From Anaeramoeba ignava (taxonomy: Eukaryota; Metamonada; Anaeramoebidae): 64,000 nucleotides of DNA. The first letter of the stretch is position 1. Each line of letters opens with the position of its first letter. Made by a program: the position numbers and the translations under genes. The stretch covers positions 310,001-374,000 of the forward strand of contig JAPDFW010000074.1 of the NCBI GenBank assembly GCA_028826165.1, written 5' to 3'. The notes beneath the pieces are model-generated. The model was not told the DNA's origin, made no database searches, and saw only the letters and a program-made list of their open reading frames with translations. This document shows, in pieces, positions 40,966-56,200 of the stretch.

Positions 40966-43900
40966 CTAAATCATTAAAGGAATCATAAACAATTTTCCGG
41001 TATTATCAGCAAGAAAAACTTTCAATTGACTAACAGAAACAAACATTGCAGTTACAGAAACTTTCAATTCAATTTCTGAAATCAAAAGAAGTTTTGGAAT
41101 TGAATAAATTTGAATTTTTCCAAAATTTGTAGCAATCAAAATCAAACTAAATTGAGAAATAACTTGCATTGAAACAATAAAATTAGAAATTGAAACTGAA
41201 TTAACATTTGTTCCATTTATCGAATAAATATCAATAAGACCCAAACTGTTTCCAGAAACTAAATAAATATACGCATCATCACCAACACTGACAAGTTGGA
41301 AAGGAGAAGATTTTTCAATCATTTGAGTGCATTGACCTGACATTAAAGAATAAATTAAACATTTTCCATTTTTTGAGCAACTGACAACAATATCGGAGTC
41401 ATAGCTCAAGGAAACACCAGTGATCTCATCGTCATGTCCATAAAGTACATAAAGAGGATTCTCGGAAATAATCAAGTTGGATTGGTTTGTTGGGGTTACT
41501 TTCCATATCATAATTGTTGTATCCCGAGATCCAGTGACTAAAATATTGCTATCAAACGCAAGACAAGTCACAACGTTCTTATGTTTCTCAACACTCTGGA
41601 CAGTTTGGAAGGACTCAAGACTTGTAACCTTGATCGACGCATCCCAGAACCCGCATCCAATCAGGAAACGTGTGTCTTCAGTGATACAGAAACAGTTGCT
41701 CAATGAGCGAATTTTATGATCGAGCGAAAATGCCAACGGAAATTTATTCTTCGTTGTTGAGTCATCTTCAACAAGAACAGCATTCGAGGACTTTTGAACC
41801 GGGATTGCGGTGTTGTGGAGAAAAGACTCCGCCGAGGAGCGGGATGTACTCGAGCTTCCTATCCAACGGTATATTTTGATTTGTCGCGATGAGGTGATCA
41901 CAACAAGTTTGTCAAATACGCCAAAAAGAGATGTTTTGACTTTCTTCATCTCGGCAAGTCGCAAGGAAAGAACTGGATACTTCGAAATCTTTGCCGAGAA
42001 TATACTCTGTGGGTCGAGGAGATTGGGGGTTGTAAAGCGGTTCCAATCTCGACAAATTAGGGAAAAATTTGAATCCGATTGGGATAAACGTTGTGGATGT
42101 GGACGATGAAAAAGTTGAAAGGGTGTCTGTCCAAAGTACTCGATTTGCTCGAGAACGGCCTCGATATGTGATTGGGGAATGCGCGAAAAATCAACATGAC
42201 TGCTGTATGAGAGAGAATTGAAAACGTTGAAGGATTTTTGAGCTTGAATTCCTTGTTGTTTATAACCGAAAATAAGATCGATCCACTCGTTAAGATGAGC
42301 AGAGACATAATCCGATTCAAGAGCGGCAGCATGAATTCGGATAAAATCGTGCGGAGTGTTTCCCCACGGAGGAAGTTGGACGTTATTGATTTTTCTACCG
42401 TCCTGAGTTGTACCGAATTGAAATTGTTCCGAATTCTCCAAAAATTCGGGAAAATAAAAAAATTCAGGAATCAATTCTTTGACATCCATTGCGTTATTTA
42501 AACAGTTATTCCATGTCTGTTCTATACTAAAGAACATGCGGTCGGGCTTATCAAACTTGCCTCCCTGGAGCTCAATAGCAAGGGAAGTGAACGGCTCAAC
42601 ACGAAGAAGAAACCAGAGAACAATAGCCACGTTTGAATAATGAGAGGCATAATGAAAAGGGATCATATCAGTCGCCTCTGCAAATTTGATTGCAAGTTGC
42701 TTTCGCCGCTCCTCGCCAAGGAGAGCACCAATAGGCATCGATAGATCGCGGAAATTTTTGGGATCGTTGAGATCAAGCACTAAAGAATCATAATCCGAAA
42801 TGATCCAAGGAAATACCGGATATTGTGATAAATCGTTGTAGCTTCTTCCTGCAATCGTGTTGAGCTCCATCAAATACTCGAAGTTGCTGATTTCTCTGTG
42901 CTGCCATCTTGCAGTCACATGTGTATGTTTCAAATAAGCACGCGGATTGCTTGCATAACTTCCTCTTTTGTCTCCACTTCCAACTTTGAATTTCTCGTGA
43001 TTCACAATCTTATTGAATGCCTGGTTCCGTTGCTTCTCGTTTGCGAACCGTAGAAACAGACTCTTGTGGTTCGCAAAGAAAATCTCCATTCCAGTCTCCT
43101 GGAGAAGATATCTTCTTTTCATGATCTTGATTATGCTTGTGATTTCCCAGAAACGATGTCTTGTTGTTTTCGGAAAATTGTTCCCTAAATTTGATGTATT
43201 AGGAACAATGCTATTTTGTAGATAATTGGGATTAGTTAAATTGTTTCCTTTTGAGGATATCAATGTTTGCAGATTCGGTGCGCTTTGGTTTTGTGGAATT
43301 CTTGTTGATTTTTTTATTTTATTTGAATAATTTTCTTCATTTAAATTTTCTTCATTTGAATTTGTTCTAAATTGATGATCCAAATAATTTGTCTCAGTTA
43401 AGTTTCTCGTCAATTGTTGTGGTTTTGTTAGATGTTTTTTCAAATTAGGATCTGTTTTGTTTTCCAGAATTTCATTTTGTAATTGAAATTGCGGCGGATT
43501 TCTTAATTTTTTGCTCTTTTCATTGAAAATTTCATCAGTATCAAAAATGGGATTATTTTCAAAAATCGATTCATTTGATATTTTTTGCTCGTCTTCGTAT
43601 TTCAAAATTTCCTTTGGATGATTCTTGGAATTTGGAACAAAATCAGAGTCCAAATTCAAAGAATGGAAAGTAATTTCGAATATTCCAGGAATTTTCCTCA
43701 AAGGTTTAATCCTCTCACAAATGCATCTAAAACGGACTTGTTTCGAGCTCTGATTTAAAGTAGTAAATTTAGAATAATTTGAGAGATATTGGGAATTTTG
43801 GGGATTGGGTTGCTTATCATTTTCATCGGAATTCAAACCAAAATTCTCAGAATCCTGGGGAGTAAGATTGATATCATCGCTATCAGAATAGACTTCATCC

Positions 43901-46900
43901 CCAGATTCAATATTTGTGTTATTTTTCTTTGAGTCAATCTGATCATCAACAAAAAGATGAGCGAAAAAATTGTTTTGTTTGTTGATATCAATCTCAGATT
44001 GCGATTCTGATTTGACAAACGGTTCCTCAGAAACAATAGAGGAAATAGCAGCATCGGCATGATCGGTGAAGTGGCGATTTGGTTTAAATCTTCGACGACG
44101 ACGCAGTGTGTCTTCGGTTGCATTTAGTTTCCAATGAAGAAATTTGGATTGAAAATTCAAAGAGCTCCAAAGACTTGGATTTTGCATGATTTCACGCAGA
44201 AACTCACGGCATCGATTGGAGATTAGCTTCGATCTTTGAAAACGTAAAAGGTCTCGATTCTGAACATCTTTGATTTCGGAATTGACTGAACTGACAACAA
44301 AATTTTGGATCAAAAACTTTGCTTTTTGTGAAAATTCATTTGAGATTCGGATTGATTTCTTCATCTCAGATCGCAGTGCTCCTTGCAACTGAGAATTCAG
44401 TTCATGCTCAGTGCTTTGAATCATCATGAGTTGCTGCGAGAGTTTTTTCCAGGCATCGTCAAAAAGACAAGTGAAAAATTGAGAAAATTGGTCTGATAAA
44501 TCTTGATTACTAAAAATTTGAAGAAGAAGCTCTGGATTTCCTGATCGTAAAAATTGGAACACATTTTGGTTCTCACTATCCTCGCTGTAAGGTGCGATGA
44601 TTTCCTCCATTGTTTTATTGGGGATCCTCGATATAATAGCGCATATATATATCATATAATCAAGTAAGTTAGCGTGCAGTTGTTTTTCATCCTTTAAATT
44701 TTCTTTTCGATTTTTGATGTATTTTTCCTTTTCAAGATTTTTTTTGGATCGTAAAATCTTCTCTATTCCTTCATTGATCTCTTGAGCCTTGATTTGTGAG
44801 ATTGCTCCTGGTGTTTTGGTGTGTTCTGTGAGTGCGAAATGCACCAAAAAGGGGAGAACAATCTCAGTCATTCTTAATGCGCGGTTGTTATTCTCGAGAG
44901 TAATAAATCCGGAAAGAAACTTTTCAAGAAGAGAAAGATAGAAGCTTCGACTGGATGATTCGGAGCGGAATATGCTATCAAAAAGAAAAACAAGCACAAC
45001 AAGCTCAATATCTGCTGTGAAAACACTTGTTTCAGTCTCGCGGGGTTTGAAGAACCCGATCAGCTTCAGAAGATTAAGGAATCGTGTTGTGAAAACAGGC
45101 ACACGCAAAGAAACCCGAATACGATCTGTTTGATGCGATCCCTCTTCAGCAAGTCCCCCTCTGTAGTGGCTGACAAACAAAATCAACTGGCAAATATTTT
45201 CCGAGATGAGATCCATGTTTTTTTGTTTTTGATCCAAAAGAAACTCCTCAGTCCGATCAAGAAGATCTTGGATCAACCGATGAATCAAATGATCTCGTGT
45301 TTGTGAAAACATTGGATTGGCAAACATCTCATTTATAAGTAGTATTGATCTACCAAATTCGGACCAACCTCTTCTTGAATTAACCAAAAAATGCATGTGA
45401 AAAATACTTAATATTTCAAATGCCAGATCGGTGATTTGTTTGCTCATTTCGCTGATTTTATCGGGAGAAATGAAAAGTGTAAGATCCACAATCCCAAGAA
45501 GCGATTGCTGAACTGTGTAATCTTGAAGTGCTGTAACAGTGGAAATTTTTGATTGGAAAACTTGGCGAGCTATTTCAAGAGCTTTCAATGAATCTTCGTT
45601 TTTGTTAGTGGCAATAAGTGAGAAGATGATTTTCAAAATGCCAAAGGGATCGAAAGAAAGAGAATGAGCCATTTCATTGACTTCCATTCTTGGCGGAGGC
45701 ACATTTGAAAGGGCAAAAAGTCTGTGATAAATGGAGAAATTAACGGAAGATCTTTTCAAAATTTGGGACAAAATGAGCGTTATTCCTCGATCAAGAAAAC
45801 ATAATTTTTGGAGATGTTTTGGGATTATTTTCATAGGCTGCTGTTTTGTGCGCACAGACACATCCTGTCGCGAAAGCGCATGGAAACCAAGAACACTTTC
45901 AAGAAGAGAGTAAATGATGTCAAGAGAAACATAAATCAAGTGTGGATTTTCTGCATGAGAGGACATAATTGTCAAAAATGGACCCAAAGTGAGTTGTTCC
46001 AAAAAAACGTTCCAATCAACAGGAAATATTCCCTTTTTCACAATTCTTTGAATCACTTCGAGAATTTTGACAATTCGGTTTTCTGGAACGAAAAAACAAT
46101 TTAAAACTAAGAAGCGTAAATGAGTTGCTAAATCGGTTGAGTTTTTGGAATTCAAAAAAAGTTCGCAAATATGAAGAAGATCAGATGCAAAACCTTCAAT
46201 TGAGCTCTCTTTGATTCTGTGCTTTTTCTTTGTTGATTTTCCGCGGAGATTCTTTTTGCCTCTTTCCTCTTCAGGCCAATAATAGAGACGGATTACATCG
46301 AGCAATATACGAGGAGAGAGAGTTGAGAAGGATTGAGAAGATATGTTTATGATTGCTGTTAAGATCTCCATTAATTGTTTCTGTGTTTTGTCGTTGCAAT
46401 AAATCCAGAGATCGAAATCCATCAGAAAATCAACAACAATAGATCTTTCTAAATTTGGTTCTTTTAGCTGGAAAAGCATTTTCATAAGCGACGGATTCAT
46501 GAGATCAAAAGAGATTGAATTTGGATCGGAGCGTTTTAAAAAATAGCTAATAATCGCAAATCCATATATCTTGACCATATTATCCCGAGCGCTTTTACTG
46601 CGCACAAGAACATCGCACAAGATGTTAAAAACCAATCGGCAATATTTACGGTTTTGCTTCCATAAATGGGGATCCACATCCACAAGCGAGAAGAGCGGCA
46701 AAACCATCTGTATTCCTCCTATGCAATCGATCATCTCGGGAATCTGGCTTGTAAAACAAGAGAACATATGGTGCAATGAAGAGGGTGTGTTGAGTCGATC
46801 GTTCGGACTCTGGTTATATAATAATCCCTTCTCTGAAGCCTTGCTGTTCAGACAAAACACAATCTTCGACATCAGTGTTCCGTCAAAAATCCCACTTGTT

Positions 46901-49900
46901 TCTTCAGGATATCGCGAATATTCATAGCGATCAAAACAAGAGTGATAATTTGATCCAAGCAAATATATCTTTTTCATCGTTTCCTGATTCAGGAAATCAT
47001 CAAAAATATAAATTGTTCCCATTTGTCCGCAAAAAGAATTTTTGACATTTTCAAGTGGATTTAAAAACACTGGAGTTGATGCTCCAATGTGATTTTTTGT
47101 GAGTGGAGCTTTTAGTTTTGGATATGCCACACTGGATTCTCCAACAACCTCTCCGTTGATGAATAATTTTGTATTCGGATATTTTTCACCTTTGATATTT
47201 TTATGCGTCAATCCAAGAAAAAACCATTTTTGCAAAGGAATCAATGTTTTGAATCGAAGTTCGAATTTGTTTTTACCTGTATAAACAGTCAAACAAATAC
47301 GAGAATTTATTGTGAGATTATTTGAATTTGTATTTGTATTTGTATTTGTATTTGTATTTGTATTTGGATTTGGATTTTGATTTGTATTTGAATTTGAATT
47401 TGAATCAACAGAGAAATAAAATTGAAATCCTTCGTTTGTTTGATTTGAAAAACTAAAAATAACTGGTTGTAATTGTTGAGTTTCAAATGTGAAAAATTGT
47501 TCAATTTGCATCCAAGTGCAAAAACTGTATCCTTTGTTTGAGGGCCATTTCTCAATTGGTGGAAGTTCAATCAAAGAGTCTTTCCCATGAAAATCAAAAA
47601 AAGTGTCTGGTCCTTCTTTTTCTGTATTCACAATCTTCTTGAAAACTGTTAAAAGTGGGAATAGAAAATCCATTCTTGAATTTGATCGACTCATTTGAAT
47701 CATTGTGAATATTTTTTTCAGTTCGGTCACTGTTATCAAATGTGTTCCTAATAATGAAATTAGCTCTAATGTTGTGAATAAAACTGTTGATTTGCATTTT
47801 GGAATAAGATCCAAGAGAAAAGTGAGTAATCCTTCATTACAACAAACTGAAATATTATGTGTTGATTTTTTGCAAATTGTAATGAAAATGGAAAGTAATT
47901 CGAGAAAGGAATCATTTTTGAGTTCATTTTTTTTGATATTTTTCAAATTATTTTTTTTGGGAGTTTGTTTGATATTTTTTGAAGAGAAACGATCTTCATC
48001 TTCTAAGTTAATATATTTATTGTTTTCATTATTTTCATTATTTTCATTATTTTGATTTTCATTTTCATTTTCAATTTGAATTTGATTTTCATTATCATTT
48101 TGATTTTCATCAAAATCACTATAATATTCCTCATCACTTTCTCCATTTTCTTCATAGAATTCATCATATTCATAAGTAATCGCCAACTTCTTTTTCAAAT
48201 CATCTAATTGTTCATCATAATCAAATTCATCTTCTTTTGTTTCATCCTCCCCATAAAAATGATAAAGTATTTCAAATGGAATCAAAACTATAGAAGGATT
48301 GCAAATAATAAAATTCACATCTTGATCAAAACTATCAGAGACTAAAATATCCAAAAATCCTGATAAAATTACATCACCTGATTTATCACAATTTTTCAAC
48401 AATTTTTCAAACATTTTCCATCCAGCTTGACTTTCAAAGGCTTGAAACATATTATAGTCATCAGAAAGAAAATATCTTAATAACATAAGACAATCTCGAA
48501 GCACAAGCTCTTGAATTTTTTCATTACTTAATAAATGCACAATAGTCAAAAATGAATTTGCTTTTATAAATTGGTTTCGAAGAGGAAAGGATTTCTGAGT
48601 AATTTCTTTCACAACTAATTGTATTAATTTTTGGATCAATTTCAAAAGAAAAGGATTGGATTTTTCGAAAGAATTGCTGTGTTTTTGTTCAATCAAAAGT
48701 TGATCAACATGCAAAATATGTTCAACATATTGCACAATTAGCTGATGTGCTGAAGAAAAATCTTGTTCAATGCATTGAAACAATTGAGATATTAATTCAA
48801 GAGAATATTTTAACGCGTTGGGTTCAAAAGTCAAATCAAGTAAAAGTTGTGTAAATTTGGATTGATTTAAAACTCTTAATTTGTTTTCTTTTGGAAATTG
48901 GAATAGTGCAAAAAAATCAAATAACAATTCCCGAACAGATAAAAATAGCCGAGGATCAAATTCTTGATTTTCAACATAAATCTTGCCTTGGAATTCATTT
49001 TCAAATCGAATGATATTATATTTTAGTTGCATTGAAGAATAGGATTGCATTAAATAAACCAAAAAATCAGATCCTAATTTAGTGTAAATTGCTTGAGGAA
49101 AAAATACCAAATCAACTCGGATAATTTTCAGCAAATAAACTAAAATTTCATGCATAAACATCAAATTAGAATAATTGAGTAACATTAAATTGACTAAAAA
49201 AATTAATTCGTCAACTTGTTTCCCTGTAATTATAAAGAATGTGATATAATCAAATAAGGTTGTTTTAATTTGATAGATTAAATTGGATTTCTCGTTTGAT
49301 TTTTGATTCTCGTTTTGAGCGAAATTCTTCATCAAAAAAAAAATATAAATAAATATTTAAGTTTGTTTTTGTTTTAAAGAAGAAATATACTTGAAAAATT
49401 GCTCCATGAAAAAAATCACAAAATAAAACATCCCAAAAATGTACTGATCTTAGAAAAGGAAGATCAGATATTTCAACAATTTGAATAAAAAAATCAAGAA
49501 TATAAATTTGTAAATCTGGTGGAATGGATTGATTTCGATCAAATTTCCCTCTGTATAAATCAATAAAAAGTCTAAATAAATGTTTTCTAAATGAAATTTC
49601 ATGAGTTTTTTGACAGAGTTGAATAAGAAGTGTAAAAACTTGATTCAATCTTGAGTTGGATTTTAAATTTAGATCAATCATTGGCTTTTCGGAAATTGAT
49701 TGAAACATTAATTTATATTCTTTCAAAGAGATTTTTTTGGGTAAATTTAAATCTAATTTGAAAATGTGAAGAAAATGAAATTATGAGGATTTTGTTTGTT
49801 GAAGAGATAAATAATTGAAATAAATCAAATATACAATTTGGTTGGTAATTTAAATGGTAATATTCCTTTCGTTGCCGATCTTTTTGAGCCCATTCTTTGG

Positions 49901-52900
49901 TTGTTTGCAACTTTGGAGTCAAATATAATTGGATTCTGGATTGATGAATAAAAGGGAATGAAATATCAACAGAAAAATAAGGTTTCCAAAAACAAATGGG
50001 TTGAATTGTTTCAAAATCGGCTTGTATTTCTAATTGCTTTTGAGGTGATTCTTTGCTTTCTATTTGAGTAATTGAGTTAATCATGTTCATATCCCACAAA
50101 ATAAATTCTGCAATCCCAACAAAATGTCTTTTTTGTATAATTTTGTTTTGAATCCATGGATTTTCTGTTAAAATTGTTGAGAGAAATATCAAACTTAACC
50201 TTCGGATTTGAGACCCAAATTTATATGCCTCTTGAATGGTATTTTGTTGATTAGAAATGACAAAAATATTTGTTGATAAATTCCCTCGATTTTCAAAATA
50301 AAAAAAATTAACTCCAAAAATATCATAATTTTGTTTGAATTGATCATGACTATCATTTTTTTGAAGAATTTGTTGAATTAATTCACTTTCAAATCCAAAT
50401 GGTTTAAAAGTGTCAAAATTTGTTGGAACATTGATTAGTTCAAGTAAAAAATATGCACAATTTTTAAGTTCGATTCGATGCATAACTCCAAATTTGGATA
50501 AAATTTCAAATAAATTTATACATAATATTTTCATTTCAAATTGTCTTTGTGAAGTAACATATTCTTTATCAAGTTGTGAATTAGAAGCAAAAATTTCTTT
50601 TATATTTTTTTTAAAAAAGATAAATTGTTAAGATAAATTGTTGATAAAATTTGAAATGGAAAATTTTTCCAAACCAATTAATTTTGTAGTTAATCTTATA
50701 TTTTTTAATTTTGTTAATTGTTGTTTTGCTTGTAAAAATTCTTTTGAATCTTTTTTTGCAGAAAGGACTTTTTGAGGGCAAAATGATTGAATAATTTCAC
50801 AAGTTCTAGAAAGAAGGAATTGAAGTAAAACAACATTTGCCATTATAAATTTATTTTCAAAACCAGAACGAAGCTAAAAAATTTTTAGAAATTAAAATTA
50901 TTTGAAATTAAATTATTTGGAAATTAAATTATTTTGGAATTAAATTATTTGAAATTAAATTATTTTGAAATTAAATTATTTGAAATTAAATTATTTTTAG
51001 AAATTAAATTATTTTGAAATTAAATTATTTGAAATTAAATTATTTGAAATTAAATTATTTGAAATTAAAATTATTTGAAATTAAATTATTTGAAATTAAA
51101 TTATTTTGAAATTAAATTATTTGAAATTAAATTATTTGAAATTAAATTATTTGGAAATTAAATTATTTGGAATTAAATTATTTGAAATTAAATTATTTAG
51201 AATTAAATTATTTGGAATTTAAATTATTTAAAATTAAATTATTTGGAATTAAATTATTTGTATTTAAATTATTTGTATTTAAATTATTTGTATTTAAATT
51301 ATTTGGGAATTAAATTATTTGAATTTAAATTATTTAAAATTAAATTATTTGGAATTAAATTATTTGAAATTAAATTATTTGAAATTTAAATTATTTGGAA
51401 TTAAATTATTTGAAATTAAATTATTTGGAAATTAAATTATTTGAAATTAAATTATTTGAAATTAAATTATTTGGAATTAAATTATTTGGAAATTAAATTA
51501 TTTGAAATTAAATTATTTGAAATTAAATTATTTGAAATTAAATTATTTGAAATTAAATTATTTGAAATTAAATTATTTGAAATTATTTTAAATTATTTGG
51601 AAATTAAATTATTTGGAAATTAAATTATTTGAAATTAAATTATTTGGAAATTAAATTATTTGAAATTAAATTATTTGAAATTAAATTATTTGAAATTAAA
51701 TTATTTGAAATTAAATTATTTGAAATTAAATTATTTGAAATTAAATTATTTGAAATTAATTTAAATTATTTTGGAAATTAAATTATTTGAAATTAAATTA
51801 TTTGAAATTAAATTATTTGAAATTAAATTATTTGGAAATTAAATTATTTGGAAATTAAATTATTTGAAATTAAATTATTTGAAATTAAATTATTTGAAAT
51901 TAAATTATTTGAAATTAAATTATTTGAAATTAAATTATTTGGAAATTAAATTATTTGAAATTAAATTATTTGAAATTAAATTATTTGAAATTAAATTATT
52001 TGAAATTAAATTTGAAATTAAATTATTTGAAATTAAATTATTTGAAATTAAATTATTTGTATTTAAATTATTTGAAATTAAATTATTTGAAATTAAATTA
52101 TTTGAAATTAAATTATTTGGAATTAAATTATTGAAATTTAAATTATTTTGAAATTAAATTATTTGAAATTAAATTATTTGTATTTAAATTATTTGAAATT
52201 AAATTATTTGGAAATTAAATTATTTGGAATTAAATTATTTGAAATTAAATTATTTGTATTTAAATTATTTGAAATTAAATTATTTGGAATTAAATTATTT
52301 GAAATTAAATTATTTGGAAATTAAATTATTTGGAAATTAAATTATTTGGAAATTAAATTATTTGAATTTAAATTTTTTGGAATTAAATTGTTTACTTGTG
52401 TTTTAATTAATTGAAGAAGTGATTTAATATCAGTTGTTAAATCTAATAATAAATCAAAAAGTCCAAAATTGAAAAGAGTTTGTCTATTAAATTTTGATTC
52501 AACAAGAATTCGAAAAATTTCAAAAGATGAAGCAATTTTAAATTTTGAACGAGAAGAAGATAAAAAATTTAAAATTGATTCATTTGAAGAACTTATAGAA
52601 ATATAATCTAAATAAAGGAATAAAAAAAGAATAAAAAAAAAGGAAAATTATTTTGAATAAAAAAAATTAGTTTTTGATTTCTTACTTTTAATTAAATTTT
52701 TAAATTCTAAAAATATATTAATTATCATAACAATAAATTCTTGAGAATGTCCACAATCATTTGCTACTGCTTCTTTAAGTTCTTTTTGTGAAAATTCAAA
52801 TAAAAATTTTCCTCTTTTTTGTTTTGCATTTTCACATTTAATTTTGACTTTTTCAGGATTCCAAGAACGATAACTTTGAAGAAATACTTCTGAAAAAGAA

Positions 52901-53098
52901 TTAAACCATAAAAGATGTTCTTCCTAATTTTATATTTTCAGATTGATGATTAATATTTGATTCATTTTGTGAATAAAAAGTTTAATTTCTTTTTAAATTT
53001 TGTTTGAAAATTTCTTTTTAAAAATATTTTTATACTTTGGATTTATTTGGTTGTCTTTGTTGCCAAAGTGTTAATAATTTTGAATTTTTTGAAAACAT
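40966..53098 (-). CDS. BEACH-WD40 protein (neurobeachin/LYST/Lvs family)
   Basis: Seven exons: 53098-53036, 52923-52686, 52607-52396, 50873-50675, 50596-49835, 49752-49391 and 49326-40966. All phases match and the product is 3398 residues. The N-terminal two thirds are armadillo-like helices with a concanavalin-like module at about residue 1200 (SNKGYSFCTWMQIEQFFTFE). A PH-BEACH domain lies at about 2490-2720. The BEACH domain lies at about 2740-3030 (TARWQHREISNFEYLMELNT, PFHYASHYSN, NVQLPPWGNTPHDFIRIHAA), and WD40 blades at about 3100-3390. These are very large cytosolic scaffolds for vesicle fusion/fission, lysosome or contractile-vacuole traffic. Which orthologue group it belongs to is unclear, though the layout is nearest the NBEA/LvsA type. 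Intron 3 is a 1.5 kb repeat; all other introns are 64-112 nt, and the last exon is 8.4 kb without interruption. Confidence 0.92.
50874..52395 (-). repeat. BEACH-gene intron 3: (AATTTAATTTCAAAT)n array
   Basis: The 1522-nt intron reads on the plus strand as AAATTATTTGAAATTAAATT units of about 15 bp, with TTTGG and TTTGTATTTAAATT variants. It lies between donor gtaaacaatt and acceptor tttttag. It is flanked directly by coding exons with compatible phase 0. Confidence 0.9.
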
Positions 53099-53109
53099 AA
53101 AAATAACAC

Positions 53110-53160
53110 AATTAAAAAATGAAAAAAAAATGAAAAAAATGAAAAAAATGAAAATAAAAA
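53110..53160 (-). promoter_or_regulatory. TCAT/T-tract array upstream of the BEACH gene
   Basis: Read on the minus strand, four TTTTTTTCAT units lie 15-55 bp upstream of the ATG at 53098, just before TTTTTTAATTGTGTTATTTT. This supports the short 21-codon first exon. Confidence 0.5.
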
Positions 53161-53298
53161 ATAAAAATAAAATTAATTTTAATTTAAAATTTTTTCATTT
53201 TTGTTCCACTTTTTTTTAATTAAATTTATCAATTCAAAAAAAAAAAAGCAAAAAAAAAAATTATTTTCTTTTCGGTTTTTTTTCTTTTTTTTTCAAAA

Positions 53299-56200
53299 TT
53301 ACACTTTATTAAAAACTGCTAAAGGAAAATATTTAGTTTGAGAATTCCATTGAGGTCTAATTGTTATTAAAGAAACTCCAGTCCAATCAATACTATCAAT
53401 ATTAACAACAAATCCTTTTTTATTATCAAGTGTTTTTGCTAATAATTTTGAAATTTGTAAAGCTCTTCTTTGATATTTTGTTTCTTTTTTACTTGATAAA
53501 TTTCTTTTTTTATCTGTATAAACTGTTAATAAAGAAAAACTTTCTCCTGAAATTGGTAATTCATTTTGATCTAATTTTAATGCAAGTGCAATAGTTCTTA
53601 AAGGAGTAGCAACAACAAATTCCAAAGTAACATGTTTTGTTATCTAAAATAAATTAAGAATAAATAAATAAAATAAATTTTGTTCCACTTTTTTTATTTT
53701 AATTTTAATTTTAATTTTACTTTTTATCTTTTCTTTCTTTTTGGATTCTTTTTCTTTTCATCTTTCTCTTTTATTTCTTTTTATCTTTTTGATGTCTAAC
53801 CCAATAATCAAGACTAACTCTAGGAGGTTCTGAAACATGTTCATTTTGTTTTTCAAAATCTTTTTGTTCACCAATTTTCATTGATTTAAGAAATGGAATT
53901 GTTTTTTGAATTATTAATGAATCAGAATCTTCTCCTTTTATTGTTAAAAATGCTTCATTAATATTTAATAATGTTGTATATTTTCCTCCATATATATATT
54001 TATCCATTGATGAAACAATAAATTCTATTTCTTGATTTGTAAATTTTTCTTGTTCATCAAATAAATTTTTCCAATTACTATGAATAAATAAAGTTCTATA
54101 TTGTGAATCTAATGATGCAATATGAAGTGCAATATCAATTTTCTTGCCTTTTTTAATTTTGATTTTATTAATAATTTTATTAATAATTTTATAAATAATT
54201 TTATAAATAATTTTATATTTAATTTTATTAATAATTTTATATTTAATTTTATAAATAATTTTATATATAATTTTATAAATAATTTTATAAATAATTTTAT
54301 AAATAATTTTATAAATAATTTCATAAATAATTTTATAAATAATTTTATAAATAATTTTATAAATAATTTTATAAATAATTTTATAAATAATTTTTATAAA
54401 TAATTTTATAAATAATTTTATAAATAATTTTATAAATAATTTTATAGTAAATTTATAAATATTTTTATATATAATTTTATAAATAATTTTATATATAATT
54501 TTATAAATAATTTTATATATAATTTTTATAATTAATTTTATAATTAATTTTATATTTAATTTTATATTTAATTTTATAAATAATTTTATATTTAATTTTA
54601 TATTTAATTTTATATTTAATTTTATAAATAATTTTTATATAATTTTATAAATAATTTTATATATAATTTTATAAATAATTTTATAAATAATTTTATATTT
54701 AATTTTATATTTAAGTTTATAAATAATTTTATAAATAATTTTATAAATAAATTTATAAATAATTTTATAAATAATTTAATAAATAATTTTTATAATTAAT
54801 TTTTAAGAAATAAATAATTTTATAATTAATTTTATAAATAATTTTATATATAATTTTATAATTAATTTTATAATTAATTTTATATATAATTTTATATATA
54901 ATTTTATAAATAATTTTATAAATAATTTTATATATAATTTAATAAATAATTTTATAAATAATTTTATAAATAATTTTATTGTTAATAATTTTTTCCATTT
55001 AATTTTGAATATTTAATTTTATATTTAATTTTATAAATAATTTAATATATAATTTTATAAATAATTTTATATATAATTTTATAAATAATTTTATATATAA
55101 TTTTATATTTAATTTTATAAATAATTTTATAAATAATTTTAAATCTACCTATTGGTAAAATATAAAATTTTATTAATTCAAGTGGTTTTTGAGTTTTTGA
55201 TAAAATATCAACATATGAACGTAAAATTTCTGTTATAAAAACATCAGATCCAAGAACAACAATTTTAAAAGGAGTTCTATTTGTTTTAATTTTTTGTTGA
55301 TATTTTACAACTGTTGAAAATGTTTGTTGAATATCTAAAAAATTTTGAATCCAAATTAATTTTCCTTGAAGAGATGATAAATTAATCCATGGTAATAATT
55401 TTTGAGTTCTTCTTTTTCCTGCTTTTAAAAGGAATATATTTTCCACTGTTTTTGATGAATTAAATAAATTTTGTAATGTTCTTGTTACACTTTCAAAAGA
55501 AACTAAAAAATTGATTATTAATTTATAAATAAAAAAAGAACCAACAAAATAATAAATTAATAAATCCAACTTGTTTTCAATTTCAAATTTAAATTCAATA
55601 AAATCAATTTACTTAAAGGATAAGAATTTGCTGAATTTGATTTTTTTAAACTAGATTTAAGTGATTTATTTTCTTCATTCATAAATTTTATAGGTGTTTC
55701 TGATTGTGATTCTTGTTCTATTTTTTCAGTTGATTCATTTCCTTGTTTTTCTTGTTCAAGATTTTTTGTCAAATTTATTATTTCTTTATCACTTGAATCT
55801 TCTTCTTTTATCATTTGATTTAAATCATTATTTGATTGATTTTGATTTTGATTTTGATTTTGAATTGAAATAATTTCATTTTCTTGTTTTCCTCCTTTCT
55901 TTTTAATTCCTTTTCTAAATCTTGCTCCAAATTTAAGTTTATTTCTTAATTTTCCAAATCTTTTCTTTTTTTGTTTTGGTTCAATTTGTGTTAATTCTGG
56001 ACCTTCAATAAGATATTGTAAATCATCTGAATCAGAAGAACTAAATAATAATTTATTAATTTAATAATTTATTAATTTAATAATATTTAAAATATTTAAA
56101 ATATTTTTTTTACTGTTTATCTTTTTCTTCAAAATCTTCTCCATCAATATCATTAACTTCTTCATTTTGAATATTTAATAATGCTCCAATTTTTAAAGGT

